Shown: positions 34,011 to 44,534, counted from the stretch's first letter. The stretch is DNA of 64,000 bases from Owenia fusiformis (GCA_903813345.2 CAIIXF020000010.1:30436828-30500827), one strand, 5' to 3'. Program-made: numbers and translations. Notes: generated by a model from the letters alone, not told the origin.

Positions 34011-34418
34011 GACTATTCTTCGCTTTTTTATCACAGACAAATACCAAAAGTATGCCAAAAGCACCCCTCATGAATATACCAAAAGTGCACCTCAGAAAGT
34101 ATACCTAATTTGCGCCTATCAATAGGCTGGGATTAACTGTTACCCTATTTGGTTTGTAAAACATTCTCAAAGAGATATTTTTATATACTATAAGTTTGAT
34201 ATTTTGTAGATTGTTATATTGAAAAACTCATATTTCAACCCACAAACCATCCCAAAAAGATTTAGGGTTAAATCAAAAAGCCCATCAATATGTATTTCTA
34301 TCAGCCTATATAATATATAAATCATGTCAAATACTTATGTTTCCATAGTAAATACACGATTGCCTTTTTACAGAGTATAATTTTAACATCTATCATGATC
34401 CTATCCTTGTTTGAAATA

Positions 34419-34578
34419 TCCGTCTGCTCATGCTTATTTCACTCATTTTTCTCTTAAATTTGAATAAAGTGTCTGGTTTTATTGCATTTTTCAATAATTT
34501 AGAGTGTTAACTTCATGCCTGTATACTTTATTCCTTGCTAATTCCCCTCTCTTTCTTCTTTTTTCTCTATATAAAATC
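34419..34578 (+). repeat. R165 copy
   Basis: ATCCGTCTGCTCATGCTTAT start and good centre. The far end is replaced by TATATAAAATCCGTCTG, which itself repeats the CCGTCTG terminal phrase. Confidence 0.85.
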
Positions 34579-34579
34579 C

Positions 34580-35000
34580 GTCTGAATTTTATTTTTCTTA
34601 GAGGCTGCTCTAATAACAGTTCAGCTGGAAAATTATAAAAATCATGAATATATTTGGAAATAATTTCGGTTCCGGGGGTTGGCAAAACTAACGAGTTCAA
34701 ATTACTTGTGTCATCATTTTTTTACGTCAACATATTCGTTTTAATGCCGTGGGAATTGAAACAACGAAAGCAATTGGGATATGAAAATAATGTTAAAACC
34801 TGTGAAGAAAAAGTCATCAACAGTCATTTTATTAAACTTAAAATAGTTAGAAAAGATGATAAATAGCGAGGAAATATTTAGATTTACGTGTTATATAATG
34901 AGAAATAATTTTGTGACAGTCTACATTCAAATATATAACAAAATATGAGAAAATGCATTTTGTCGCGCGTAGGGGTTCTCCTTCAAAAAATATCATAGAT
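34580..35000. other. Gene-free stretch
   Basis: A 70-codon frame at 34654-34866 begins with a G-x-x-x-GKT-like phrase but lacks anything further of a P-loop protein. Not called. Confidence 0.4.
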
Positions 35001-35188
35001 GGTCATGTTTTAAAACCAAAAATCAAATATAAAAGAGAGAAATCAGCAAGGAATAAAGTATACACACATGTAGATAACACTCTAAATTGTATAAAAATGC
35101 AAGAAAATTAGACACTTCATTCAAATTTTAAAAAGAAATGGGGTGAAATAGTCAGGATTAGAGAGTAGAATTAGGCACGAGCAGACGA
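35001..35188 (-). repeat. R165 full copy with a ~20-bp insertion
   Basis: GGTCATGTTTTAAAACC start. Near the end GGGTGAAATAGTCAGGATTA and GAGAGTAGAATTAGGCACGA look like a duplicated tail before GCAGACG. Confidence 0.85.
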
Positions 35189-35472
35189 AGTGAAATTAAT
35201 ATCTAAAGATGTTTCAGTACACGCTCGGTGAACTCTATAATCAAAAATCGTGTTTATATAAAATGTCTTCCATTTCTGCATTTATTTGATCTGCTTTGGT
35301 GCAAAGGAGGTAATTTTTTTTTTTTCTGTAAATGCCATTGGATGATTTGTGGACTGCAGAAAATTAGGAGACATGACACTTATTGAAGTTTGACACCTCT
35401 ATGTATGCTTGCATTCTTGACATCTATATGACATATATTACTCAGATGTGACATTTATTTGAATTATTATAG

Positions 35473-35614
35473 GATATCCTATGATTTTTTCAGAATATCA
35501 TTTTTATTTACGAGGTGATATTGATACCTGCACGAGAGAGCAAAGCAAACGAGTGCATATATCAATATCACAGAGTAGATTAGAATGATATTCTGAAAAA
35601 ATCATAGGATGTTC
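35473..35614. mobile_element. 142-bp near-perfect foldback element
   Basis: ATCCTATGATTTTTTCAGAA on the left is repeated inversely as TTCTGAAAAAATCATAGGAT on the right. Complementarity continues through GTGATATTGATA / TATCAATATCAC and GCACGAG / CGAGTGC, leaving a loop of about 15 bases. A transcript would make a long hairpin. No TSD could be fixed. Confidence 0.85.
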
Positions 35615-35619
35615 TTATT

Positions 35620-35878
35620 ATCCTACACTTAAAAGGAGTGTACTAAATGTATGATATCATTGCAGAACGAATTGCATGCCAAATAGAGTCAATTTGGCGG
35701 AAAATCAACAAGCAGAGTATATCGTCACAATATCCTCCGCATATTGGGTTTTCCAAATATATCGTCTATCCTCCGCCCGGAGAATATCATCACGATATCC
35801 TCCGGTTATTCATTTTGCCAATAAATATCAAATTTATTTTTTAGTGTTATTATACATTTAGTACACTAAGTGTAGGAT
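35620..35878. mobile_element. 259-bp MITE, ATCCTACACTTA ends
   Basis: ATCCTACACTTAAAAGGAGT at the left and CACTAAGTGTAGGAT at the right are inverse, and GTGTACTAAATGTAT pairs with ATACATTTAGTACAC just inside, giving about 30-bp TIRs with one small indel. The interior repeats ATATCCTCCG three to four times. It starts six bases after the preceding foldback. Confidence 0.85.
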
Positions 35879-35974
35879 GATGAAGCATATGATGCAATGA
35901 AGACCATATGATTGATGTATACAAAGTTGATATTATAAATGACATGACATGCATGACACAAATGATTGAAAGTT

Positions 35975-36360
35975 TGCTTAAAATGGATTGGCTTAAAGTG
36001 GATATCAAAGAATGCTTGGCTTAAAATTGATATCTGAGCACAATTTGCTTAAAATGAATATCTAAGCACAAGTGGCATAAAATGGATATCTTAGCACAAT
36101 TGGCTTTAAAATGGTTATCGACATGCCATGGTAACTATAATATTGACCAATGAGATGGCACAAGTGATATATTTATATGTTTTGATTTAGAAATGTGCAA
36201 GGTATATTCTGACCAAATTTCAGGATGTTTGGACTATTTACAAAATACCAGATACTTTTAATTTATTTATTGATCACCCTGTAAGCATAGTTGGCTTAAG
36301 ATAGATATCTTTAGCACACTTGGCTTAAAAAGATATCTAAGATTAATTGGCACAAAAACA
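35975..36360 (+). repeat. ~32-bp minisatellite (GGCTTAAAATGGATATCTAA), split
   Basis: About five units at 35975-36122 and two to three at 36290-36360 (GGCTTAAGATAGATATCTTT). The intervening 160 bp ends in GATCACCCTGTAAG, resembling a mariner-type end, but its inverse is not found at the left junction. The split may mark an inserted, partly decayed element. Confidence 0.8.
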
Positions 36361-36477
36361 ATAAAATCATAAAGTCATCAAAGTTCCAATAATTGACAAA
36401 AGTGTTAAAATTATCTGGTTTTCACAATTTTAGGTGTTTTTTATGTTTGACTCAATTGAAAATAATAAAATTACCAA

Positions 36478-36542
36478 GAAAATGTAGTCATATCAAGGTG
36501 TGTCAATTGGAGAGGTGCTCAGATAAACAGGTTTTACTGTAG
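36478..36542. mobile_element. GTGTTC-family fragment
   Basis: TCAATTGGAGAGGTGCTCAG and ATAAACAGGTTTTACTGTAG correspond to the right end of the family. Confidence 0.55.
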
Positions 36543-36563
36543 TTCTATGATTAAAAACACCTG

Positions 36564-36745
36564 ACAAGGTCCTTTAAGTCAAACCACAGTGCTTAAGTAT
36601 AATTTACATTGCCAAGGCCCTTTAAGCTGAAGGACAATGCTTAAGTATAATTTAACATTGAAAAGGCCCTTTAAACTTAAGGACAATGTTTAAGTTTAGT
36701 TAACATTAACAAGGCCCTTTAAGCTTAAGGACACAGTGCTTCAAT
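36564..36745 (+). repeat. ~48-bp minisatellite, 4 units
   Basis: AAGGCCCTTTAAGCTTAAGG starts at 36566, 36614, 36663 and 36711, each followed by ACAATGCTTAAGTATAATTT. The array begins directly after the GTGTTC-family fragment. Confidence 0.9.
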
Positions 36746-36749
36746 TAAT

Positions 36750-37210
36750 ACAATGATTTGAAACCAGAAGAAGACAGAAAGGATTAATCTTCATACAGAT
36801 AAATTAATAAAACATCATCCAAATAGGCAAAGACTGACCATAAAATGTTACAAATCATGACTTTTTCAAATGAGTGTAACAGCTGCCTCATTGTGTTACC
36901 ATGGAGATTAATACCCATTGCCATGGTTCCAAAAACAACAAACCGTGAAAAGCCTGAAAAGAAGAAGCATCTTTGGATGTACTATTTATATCACCATATA
37001 TGGTCAGTTTAATTTTATGTAATATACCAATTTAAAGTAGAGGCACTTACTTATATAGAAATGTTAGGAAATGAAGCAACTCGCTTAAAAATTTATGAGA
37101 TTAAGAGTACATTGAATCTTGCTTTATGGAAAGGAGATCCATTTGTATTCTGACCAACTAAATCAAGACACAAAGTTTCTGTAAATTATGACGTTAAAGC
37201 CACACAGAAA
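36750..37210. other. Gene-free stretch
   Basis: Nothing supported. Confidence 0.4.
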
Positions 37211-37212
37211 AT

Positions 37213-37379
37213 ATCCGTCTGCTCATCATATTCTATGTCATATTTCTCTAAAATTTGAATGCAGTGTCTGATTTTCTTGCATTTCTATACAATTTAGAGT
37301 GTTGACTACATCCCTGTTTACTTTATTCCTTGCTAATTCCACTCTATCTTTCATTAATCTTCATTTTAAAACATGACCA
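37213..37379 (+). repeat. R165 full copy
   Basis: ATCCGTCTGCTCATCATATT start, GTGTTGACTACATCCCTG centre, CATTTTAAAACATGACC end. Confidence 0.9.
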
Positions 37380-37543
37380 GCATCACATTTGTCCCCGAGG
37401 CATAGGTACAAAAACCAGATTAATGATGGTTTTGTGGGTCTCACTGGGACAGTCTACGTCTTCAGGCAAATTTTATAACATTTTTCTTCATTTTTGAGTT
37501 GAATAGATTTCAGTTTGGTTTAAGGAATTACTGCACAAGTGTA

Positions 37544-37756
37544 CACCCCCCTCCCATAAGTATGGAAACTGGAGGCATTATTTGATATCATATTTAATCG
37601 TTTTATGTTTGAATCTTCATCTTGTTCCTCAATGGTTACATAATTAACTGAAAATGACCAATTTGATGAATATTTTTTACATTGTCATGAATATAAACAG
37701 GCTTTACCATGTGGTTCAAAAGAGACTTCAATTTGCTAAACTTTTGGAGGGGAGTT
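37544..37756. mobile_element. Second CACTCCCCTCC-family mariner-like MITE
   Basis: CACCCCCCTCCCATAAGTAT at the left and CTAAACTTTTGGAGGGGAGT at the right are diverged forms of the TIRs at 19508. TA is duplicated at both flanks (37542-37543, 37757-37758). At 213 bp it is shorter than the first copy and lacks its 15-bp triplication. Confidence 0.85.
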
Positions 37757-37859
37757 TACAAAAATTAGAAACCTGATCAGCCTTCAATGATTAAACCTTG
37801 CATTTTGATATAAGGAAACGTAGAGTTTTATAGTAAAGTAACAATTCCAATAATAGAGC

Positions 37860-38300
37860 TTGATTTAAATATATAGACCAATTGTAGAATTTCATTAAGG
37901 AGCTAAACTGTAATCTAGTGATTGAGTTCATTGATAGAACTTGATTATAGAGATCAATTGTTGAGTTTAAATTGATGTTAGAGTTCAACTTCAGAGTTCA
38001 AATAGATATTAGATGTCAATTAAAGAGATCAAAAAGAGTTTACTGAAGATGTATTCAGTTAAAGCATTGTATTATGTTTAATAGTTCAATTAATGAGTTA
38101 AAATACTATAATTGTGGAGTTTGTTTCACATGGAACTCTTTGTAATTCATTTATAGAGTTCAGATCTGAGTTCACTTATCTATTATAGAGTTTAGATGCA
38201 TTTCAATCCCAGAGTTCGATTATAGAGCTCAAATAAAGCTAGAGTTCAACAGCTAGTGTATAATGTTAGTGTAAAGCTAGTGTATTATAGAGTTCAATAG
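37860..38300 (+). repeat. Degenerate AGAGTTCAA-rich repeat
   Basis: GAGTTCA, GAGATCAA or GAGTTTAAA recurs about every 20-30 bp (for example TTATAGAGTTCAATAG, TTAGAGTTCAACTTCAGAGT). No regular period survives. Confidence 0.6.
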
Positions 38301-38720
38301 CATGTTTGATATATATATTTCACACTTTTATAATAAAATTGAAGCTAAAATTTGGGGAAATGCCATTTAAAATAACCAAAATATTTTGATTTCATGCTTT
38401 GCATTCTGCAAATATTCACATCAAAATATGAGAAGGCTATGTAGTATTGGTAAATAATCATGAAAATTTCACATCTCACAAAGTTCTCATTGTGCAGAAC
38501 TACCTTAATCAATCACCACACTATGTTGTATCTTTCATGCTTGGATAAGCCGAGAATATATTTCATTGTTTAACAAGAGTTTCTAAAGCAACACTGATCT
38601 GGCCATTCTTGTCGCTTTAGAAATGTTTTCTCACTGAATTAAATAAAAAGAAATCGGCAAAACTAATAGTCGTCAGAATTGATATTTTTAATTGATGATA
38701 ATTATATAATTTTAATATCC
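38301..38720. other. Gene-free stretch
   Basis: Nothing supported. Confidence 0.4.
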
Positions 38721-38723
38721 ATA

Positions 38724-39010
38724 GATTGGCTCCCAGAATGCAATCTCGATATACTGGCATATATGGAGGTGTCGTGATAACAAAATTTGAATCAAACAGT
38801 CGCCATTTTGTTCACTTCACAATATGAATCGTGAGTTTTGTTCTTATTTCCAAACAAAATATTCCAAAACACACAAGAAGTGATCAAGATATTGGTTCGA
38901 ACCTTTTGGACTGTTGATTCTAAATTTATAGTCAGTTATAATGTCGGAAAGTAATGACATTCTGACATTTTCATTTTTGGAAAATATTGAGTTGTGTCTC
39001 TGGGAGCCAT
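38724..39010 (-). mobile_element. Diverged GATTGGCTCCC MITE (Mutator-like)
   Basis: Begins GATTGGCTCCCAGAATGC and ends TCTGGGAGCCAT. The interior (GGAGGTGTCGTGATAACAAA, AGAAGTGATCAAGATATTGG, TTCGAACCTTTTGGACTGTT) matches the reverse complement of the element at 49028-49325. Its right end runs straight into the next minisatellite. Confidence 0.8.
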
Positions 39011-39213
39011 GTTCATGTGCCAAGTTCATGAGCCTTGTTCATGACCCATGTTCATGAGCCTTGTTCATGACCCATGTTCATGAGCCTTGTTCATGACCCA
39101 TGTTCATGAGCCTTTTTCATGACCCATGTTCATGAGCCTTGTTCATGAACCATGTTCATGAGCCTTGTTCATGAGCCATGTTCATGAGCCATGTCCATGA
39201 GCCTTGTTCATGA
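39003..39213 (+). repeat. 26-bp minisatellite of CATGTTCATGAGCC / TTGTTCATGA
   Basis: About eight units made of two 13-bp halves, CATGTTCATGAGC and CTTGTTCATGACC. The first half-unit GAGCCATGTTCATG is fused to the terminal GGGAGCC of the preceding MITE. Confidence 0.95.
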
Positions 39214-39595
39214 TAACTTCATAAATAAGTGAATGAGACTTTGTTAAAAGCCATTTGATTGTATTTTCTAAATTCTCCTGTTGTAAAGAAACTGTTGCGT
39301 AAGTAAATAGATAAAAAGAACAAACCCGCGCAGAACTCTTTGATAAAGCACATGTCCCTTCTGGCTCGTAAATATTCCTGGGTGATTTCACTTAATTATG
39401 CCATGAATGAGAAAAAAACATGTTATTCTGGTTTCCTGTCTCGTGTTTGAAAATAATCTTCGATTTGAAAATCTACTGGCCCCTTAAGATATGATTAAAA
39501 TAAAGAGTTAACTGTTCCCAAAAGATCATTAAATTCTAAGACATACGATTTAGAGTTCCTTAGCTGTTGTTCAAGTCATTATTTAAATTGGAAAC
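39214..39595. other. Gene-free stretch
   Basis: A 69-codon minus-strand frame here reads partly through the minisatellite and is not called. Confidence 0.4.
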
Positions 39596-39599
39596 ATTC

Positions 39600-39870
39600 T
39601 ACTTTTTGATTTGTGTGTCAAGTTTGATCTTTGAATGTTCTGTAGAACGTTTTGTTCCTTAACTTGATTGTTTGTTGTACTTTGTTTGTTTACTTGCTTG
39701 ACTGGTCACAAGTTGTTTGTTTGTTAACTTGCTTTTTTGTTTACTTACTTGTTTGTTTTATTTTATTTTTTTACTTTGTTTGTTTGTTTCCTAAATTATT
39801 TGTTTATTGAATTGTTTGCTTATATTAGTTGTTTGCTTGGTTGTTTGTTTGTCTGTATGATAGATATAGT
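39600..39870 (+). repeat. TTTG / TTAC low-complexity tract
   Basis: Repeated GTTTGTTT, TTTACTTGCTTG and TTGTTTGTTT runs with T-rich interruptions. The phenylalanine/leucine-rich frame at 39737-39991 is a by-product. Confidence 0.85.
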
Positions 39871-40665
39871 TTATGTTTACCCGTTTGTCCAGTTAAGAAT
39901 TGAAGTTATAATAAATGAAAGCGTATGGACTTATTATTTCTTAACAAATTCAACGTTGAAGTGTCAATTTTATTTGAAAAAATGTCTATAAAAAGTGATT
40001 TGGAATGCATTAAAATTCTATACTTCATTGGATGGGTTCAGTTGAATAGTCCTTGTTATTCCCATAACAACAAAACCATTATAATCAGATTAACTTGAAA
40101 TGTTTACAGATACATGAGCATAAGCTTTGGTCATGTACAGTAAATAACAAGGCAGCCATTTTGAATTTTAAGGGCTATATATATCATTGCGGGTTTTAAT
40201 CCTTGATATCAATTGATGGAACAAATTAAAATGTCAGCTTTAAAAAGAAAATGGTCCCAAATGCCTTGATACATTTAACATTCTGACATATTTATCATGA
40301 TATACTATAATATATTTTATTAAAAATAATGTAATTATTGACTCAATCTGGTGTTATTTACGATTATAGCTTTTATAGGTCTTGCTATAACTAATTTAGA
40401 GTCTATCTCAGCCTAATTGAGTCTATCTGAGCATTTCAATGGGGTTAAAATTCATTTTGCTATATATGTCTCTTATAATAATATTTATGTCTTATTTTTT
40501 ATCTCCAGTGATTTATAGCATTATAATATGAGATAAAGGTATTGGAAATTATATGGAACATTAATCTGGGATTTACAACTTGCGATAAAGAATGAAATAG
40601 CATCAAATGTTGCTCATATACCATTTTTTGTTAGAACTTCTTTGAGGCAGATCATAAATAGAATC
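39871..40665. other. Gene-free AT-rich stretch
   Basis: Nothing supported. Confidence 0.4.
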
Positions 40666-40666
40666 G

Positions 40667-41240
40667 CAGTAAAACCCGTCAAATACGAACTCTGCGCCAC
40701 TGGGGCTGGCGGAAAGTGTTCAGATTTGCAGGCTATCACATCTAGAAATGTGTCAACATGGTAATCTATGGCAGTTTGAACAATGAGCCAAAAAGTGTTC
40801 ATATTGAGAGGTGTTCAGATTATACCCTGCGTGCAGAGTCTAGTTAAACTACACTCTGCCTAGTAGAGACCATATTACAGTTTAGTAGCCCCGCCCCCAT
40901 GACAGGTACCGGTGACAGTTTGGGTAATAAATCACTTCTGACCAACGCGCTGACCTTTCTTCCACCAGCGAGCGAGCTTGAAGTAACATATGCAAAATGC
41001 GTTCTAATTAAATAAATGCATGTCATTGGTCAATTCCGGGCTCAACAATGACTTCAGAAGGAATGACGATATATAGAACGTCGGTCAAATTTGGCCGACG
41101 AACACTGATTGGTGCGGTGAGTTCACAGGTTTCTTTTAATTTGAAAGAGTGAAGACGAAGCTCTCTTTTAAGAAGTGAAGTCAAACGAATGCAAAGGGTG
41201 TTCAGATTAGAGAGGTGTTTGCATATAATGTCAATCTTCA
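40667..41240. mobile_element. GTGTTC-family copy split by a MITE
   Basis: Starts CAGTAAAACCCGTCAAATAC. TTCATATTGAGAGGTGTTCA then ATTA leads to the insertion point at 40822. Family sequence resumes with TTCAGATTAGAGAGGTGTTT after 41201. Removing 40823-41201 plus one TSD restores the phrase order seen at 21960-22015. Confidence 0.75.
40823..41201 (+). mobile_element. Full-length TACCC-family MITE (379 bp), nested, 8-bp TSD
   Basis: TACCCTGCGTGCAGAGTC start; the right end AACGAATGCAAAGGGT has lost its final A. TCAGATTA lies on both sides (40815-40822, 41202-41209). It is the longest copy, with GTAGCCCCGCCCCC, CGAGCGAGCTTG and GGTCAAATTTGGCC inside. Minus-strand frames at 40844-41026 and 41023-41241 are not conserved in other copies. 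Confidence 0.9.
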
Positions 41241-41377
41241 CAATTAATTCTTCTTTAAATCTAATATTTGGTTCATAAACATTTAACGATCATATTAGAG
41301 CTCATTGGAGCATTTATTATTTACATTTCAGCTGAAATGCGATGTAAAACACCAATTTAAATCCCCTGGCTAGATTT

Positions 41378-41420
41378 CCGTCTGCAATCTAAATGAGTTT
41401 TCTGATTTTCTAAAATGTGC
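41378..41420 (+). repeat. R165 deletion remnant
   Basis: TTCCGTCTGC joined to AATCTAAATGAGTTTTCTGA and TTTTCT: the start and the central TCTGATTTTC of R165 with about 25 bp missing between. Confidence 0.45.
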
Positions 41421-41800
41421 TTCGGGAATTCACAGTTAGCATGCTTATAAAGTGTCAGCATTATCAGTTAAGAATGCATTCATGAAATGAGGTATCTATT
41501 CAATCTATATGGGTTTCATTATAATCCAGTGGGGTGTTTTACATCATTGAGAGGTCACATAATCATTTATGAACTCCCATGGCTGCGTCTCGGGATAGAT
41601 ACTGCGGCAGGCAGTTTGAGAAATACTCAAAATTTGTTGGAAATAGTCCCTTTTTTCATCAATCTTTTGATAACTTATGAAATATGTATTATTTTACGTT
41701 CCCTAATGTCAACTTAAGTTTATCAAATTACTAAAAATTCATGAAATAGAAGAAATCCCCATGGAAGGAATTTTAAGTTAAAGTTTAGTTGATAATAGTT
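41421..41800. other. Gene-free stretch
   Basis: A 76-codon frame at 41487-41717 has no recognisable motif. Nothing supported. Confidence 0.4.
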
Positions 41801-41955
41801 CACCACAGGTGGTGATTTTATCAAATAATACGCACAATGCAGCCAATCACATGGTATGAGAACCATGGGACAAGGACCAAACATGTCATTTAATTTAGGC
41901 AAATCACCACCTTGTAGTGGAAGCTGAGACTAGCGATTTGCCCACTGCAGTGGTA
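41801..41955. repeat. Inverted / direct CACCAC-GTGGTG repeat
   Basis: CACCACAGGTGGTGATTTT (41801-41819) is matched inversely by AAATCACCACCTTGTAGTGG (41901-41920). A third related phrase, CGATTTGCCCACTGCAGTGG, follows at about 41934. It may be a small foldback element. Confidence 0.6.
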
Positions 41956-42240
41956 TGTTGAAGACTATCACTGCCAGGGAGTATAGTATGAATGATTTAC
42001 TTTATATCCGGCTTATTCCACTGTTTATTCTGTCATGCAGCATTTTCTACGAACTTATAAAATTTCTGATTTTCTTCGCATTTGATTTGAATGGACGAGA
42101 TTATTTTAAATGACAAAATGGATTCAATATCTGAGTCTGGTCTTACATGGGGTAAGTATTGCCCCCATGGGCAATTAATAGTTGACTGCACTAAAACAGT
42201 TCATAGTTTCGCACATTATGTTTTTAATTAATGATAATAT

Positions 42241-42283
42241 GCATATTATATATTATATTATATTATATTATATTATATATCCA
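42241..42283. repeat. TATAT microsatellite
   Basis: A run of ATATTATATTATATTATATT type, essentially (TTATA)n. No promoter role inferred. Confidence 0.9.
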
Positions 42284-42355
42284 GATAAGATATAATCTTC
42301 TGCAAAAGTCATATAGTAATACAATGTTTAATAAAACCAGTAATATATATGAACA

Positions 42356-42500
42356 ACTTTCTAATCTGAAAACCTCTCAATGTGAACACATTTTTGGTCC
42401 TCATCTGCCATAGACATTCATGTTAAAAAACCTTGAAATGTGAACACCTGCTAATCTGAACACTTTTGGGTGGTTTGAGTGGTGTAGTCAGATTAGACGG
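42356..42500. mobile_element. GTGTTC-family copy
   Basis: CTAATCTGAAAACCTCTCAA, TGTGAACAC, TGAAATGTGAACACCTGCTA and ATCTGAACACTTTTGGG, ending TCAGATTAGACGGGTTCTAA. This is the minus-strand order of the copy at 21852. Confidence 0.6.
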
Positions 42501-42602
42501 GTTCTAATTTAAAATTAAAAAGAAATCTAAACCAATATTGTAAAGAATAGCCATATATTAATCAATAAAAAAGAACGAAGATATTTTGTTCTTCTAAGAT
42601 TT

Positions 42603-42798
42603 TTATGGAATTTAGAGGGTTGTCTACTTGTCTGCTTACTTATTCCTTGCTAATTCCTCTGATTTCTCTCTAAAATTTGAATGAACTGTCTAATTTTCTT
42701 GCATTTTTATATAATTTAGAGTGTCAACTACATGCCTGTTACTTTATTCCTTGCTAATTTCACTCTTTTGTACTCTATTTTGCATTTTAAAACATGAC
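42603..42798 (+). repeat. R165 partial copy joined to a nearly complete copy
   Basis: GGAATTTAGAGGGTTGTCTA to TTCCTTGCTAATTCCTCT (42608-42660) is the second half of one copy. It joins directly to TTTCTCTCTAAAATTTGAAT, which runs to the TTTTAAAACATGACC end of a second copy. Head-to-tail arrangement. Confidence 0.85.
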
Positions 42799-42799
42799 C

Positions 42800-43168
42800 C
42801 CTGATATCATTTCAAATCAGATTTTCTCAAATTATAGCACACAAGGGAACGATACTTTTTACTCCCTCATAATTGTAATGTTAACTCAATAATCCAAGAT
42901 GATTTGGTAGCGTAACCTTGGCAACTGCTACATTTAAAAGAATTATTTTGATGTCAAATGTCAAAATAGTCACAACGGCTTAACTTTTCAATATATTTTT
43001 GGCCCCAAAATAATTTGTAATTTTACTTTTTGTTATTGGAAATGGCCAAAATAATGAATGTGACGTCATACGTTTCCTGCTTTGGAACATGGTATCTTGA
43101 TTTTGCGTCTTTAGGAGTTTTTATTAATGGATGTGTTGTCTAGTCTATAGATCTATCCCTAAGCCAAT
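42800..43168. other. Gene-free stretch
   Basis: Nothing supported. Confidence 0.4.
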
Positions 43169-43170
43169 GC

Positions 43171-43416
43171 TGAAACCTGTAAAATGGAACACCTTTAAAA
43201 ATGGAACACCTCTGTTTGTTGAACACTTTCCAATTGACTTATTGTTAAATGAACCTCTATAAGAGGAACACCTCCCAAGTGGAACACCTCCGTTAGTGGA
43301 ACACTTTTCACTTTTCAGAGTCCAAAGACTAACTGACTTAATGTCAAATGAACCTCTATAGGTGGAACACTTTTTGGAGGCACCAAAGGTGTTCCGCTCA
43401 AACGGATTTTACTGTA
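43171..43416. mobile_element. Most complete GTGTTCC-subfamily element (~246 bp)
   Basis: The left TGAAACCTGTAAAATGGAAC and CACCTTT are matched inversely by AAAGGTGTTCCGCTCAAACG and GATTTTACTGTA at the right. The inside holds a direct duplication of GACTTA(A/T)TGT...AAATGAACCTCTATA at about 43238 and 43337. It could fold as a hairpin. TA follows the right end (43415-43418 region) but a TSD is not secure. Confidence 0.75.
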
Positions 43417-43419
43417 TAA

Positions 43420-44530
43420 CAAATCTACTTAATTTATTTAAGATAAGATTTTCTGATTTAATTATTCATACAGTGATTAAGTGTATGATTCCTCCTTTTT
43501 AGTATACAAAAATTAGTCTCCAGTAATAGCTTCCATGCATGAAATCTTCAGAGGAGACCAAAAACTTACCTAGACCAATTGGAGAATTGAGGATTTTGAC
43601 CTAAAGGCATGTCCTTGTTAATATGTTGTTTATCTGTGTGAACTTAATTTGATTTTTGTTATAATTTTACACTGCTAGCTATTGACACCCTAATTCAAAA
43701 AGAGTAGTGCCACATTGAATTGGGTTAACAGGAGTGGTCATTGCCTTTACTTGATTAGGACATTATGTCGCCTCAAATTATGCTTGAGATTTGGAATCGA
43801 CACCAATTTATCTGGTTTAAATTAATTCACACGCAACCAGTGATCGAAATGAGATTAAAAAGTAAACTATTCCAAGGACGTCACACTTTCCTTACCCAGT
43901 TGTATGAAATAACATAATAATTTCAGAAATATAAACATTCATTAATTAACCCAATTTTAGATATAAATGCTGTGTCCTTGAACATTATAATTCCAGATTT
44001 TGATTGCAATTTTTTGTGACATATTGTTATACTCTTCAACTTTTTCTTTTTTTGTGGACAGTGTTTGATGTTCAGTGGTAAGTTTCAGTGTTCTGCTGTC
44101 AGTATCTGTAACAAATGGCAGGTAGTGACATTTTGCATGTTAGAGCAATGTTTTGCAAGATTCTTGTCATTTTATGCAACATTTTTGGGTTTTTGATTAA
44201 TAATGAAGGCACATTGAATTATCAGAGATGGGATTTGATGGACACCCATGGGTTTCACTAGAATTTCTCACAACAGGCTAAATAAATGAAAACAACAGGC
44301 AAAATTAATGGAACTCATAAATTTAACGTGGAAAAGTTGAAAAGTCCATAAAAACAACAGGCGGTTTTATGAAAACAACTAGTGAAAATCACCTGTTGCC
44401 TGCTGCTAATGAAACCCCTGGGCACCTATAAATACCCCAGAGATTAAGATGTGGGATGAGTCCTGATTCAGTTCTATCAGTTTACTATATTTCTTATGTG
44501 TATAATTGCTCCAGAAAATAAATTTCATCT
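43420..44530. other. Gene-free stretch with a possible MITE at 44.24-44.42 kb
   Basis: CACCCATGGGTTTCACTAG (about 44244) is roughly inverse to CTAATGAAACCCCTGGGCAC (about 44404-44423). The interior repeats AACAACAGGC three times. Low confidence as a MITE. The phrase TCTGTAACAAATGGC...GACATTTTGCAT at 44104-44138 is shared with 26.05 kb. Confidence 0.4.
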
Positions 44531-44534
44531 TGAT

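Noticed and set aside
34654-34866. Frame starting with a P-loop-like GVGKT
   Set aside because: No other NTPase motif, the frame is short, and the surroundings are AT-rich non-coding DNA.
39003-39213. CRISPR array
   Set aside because: Units are contiguous with no unique spacers; it is a tandem minisatellite in animal-like DNA.
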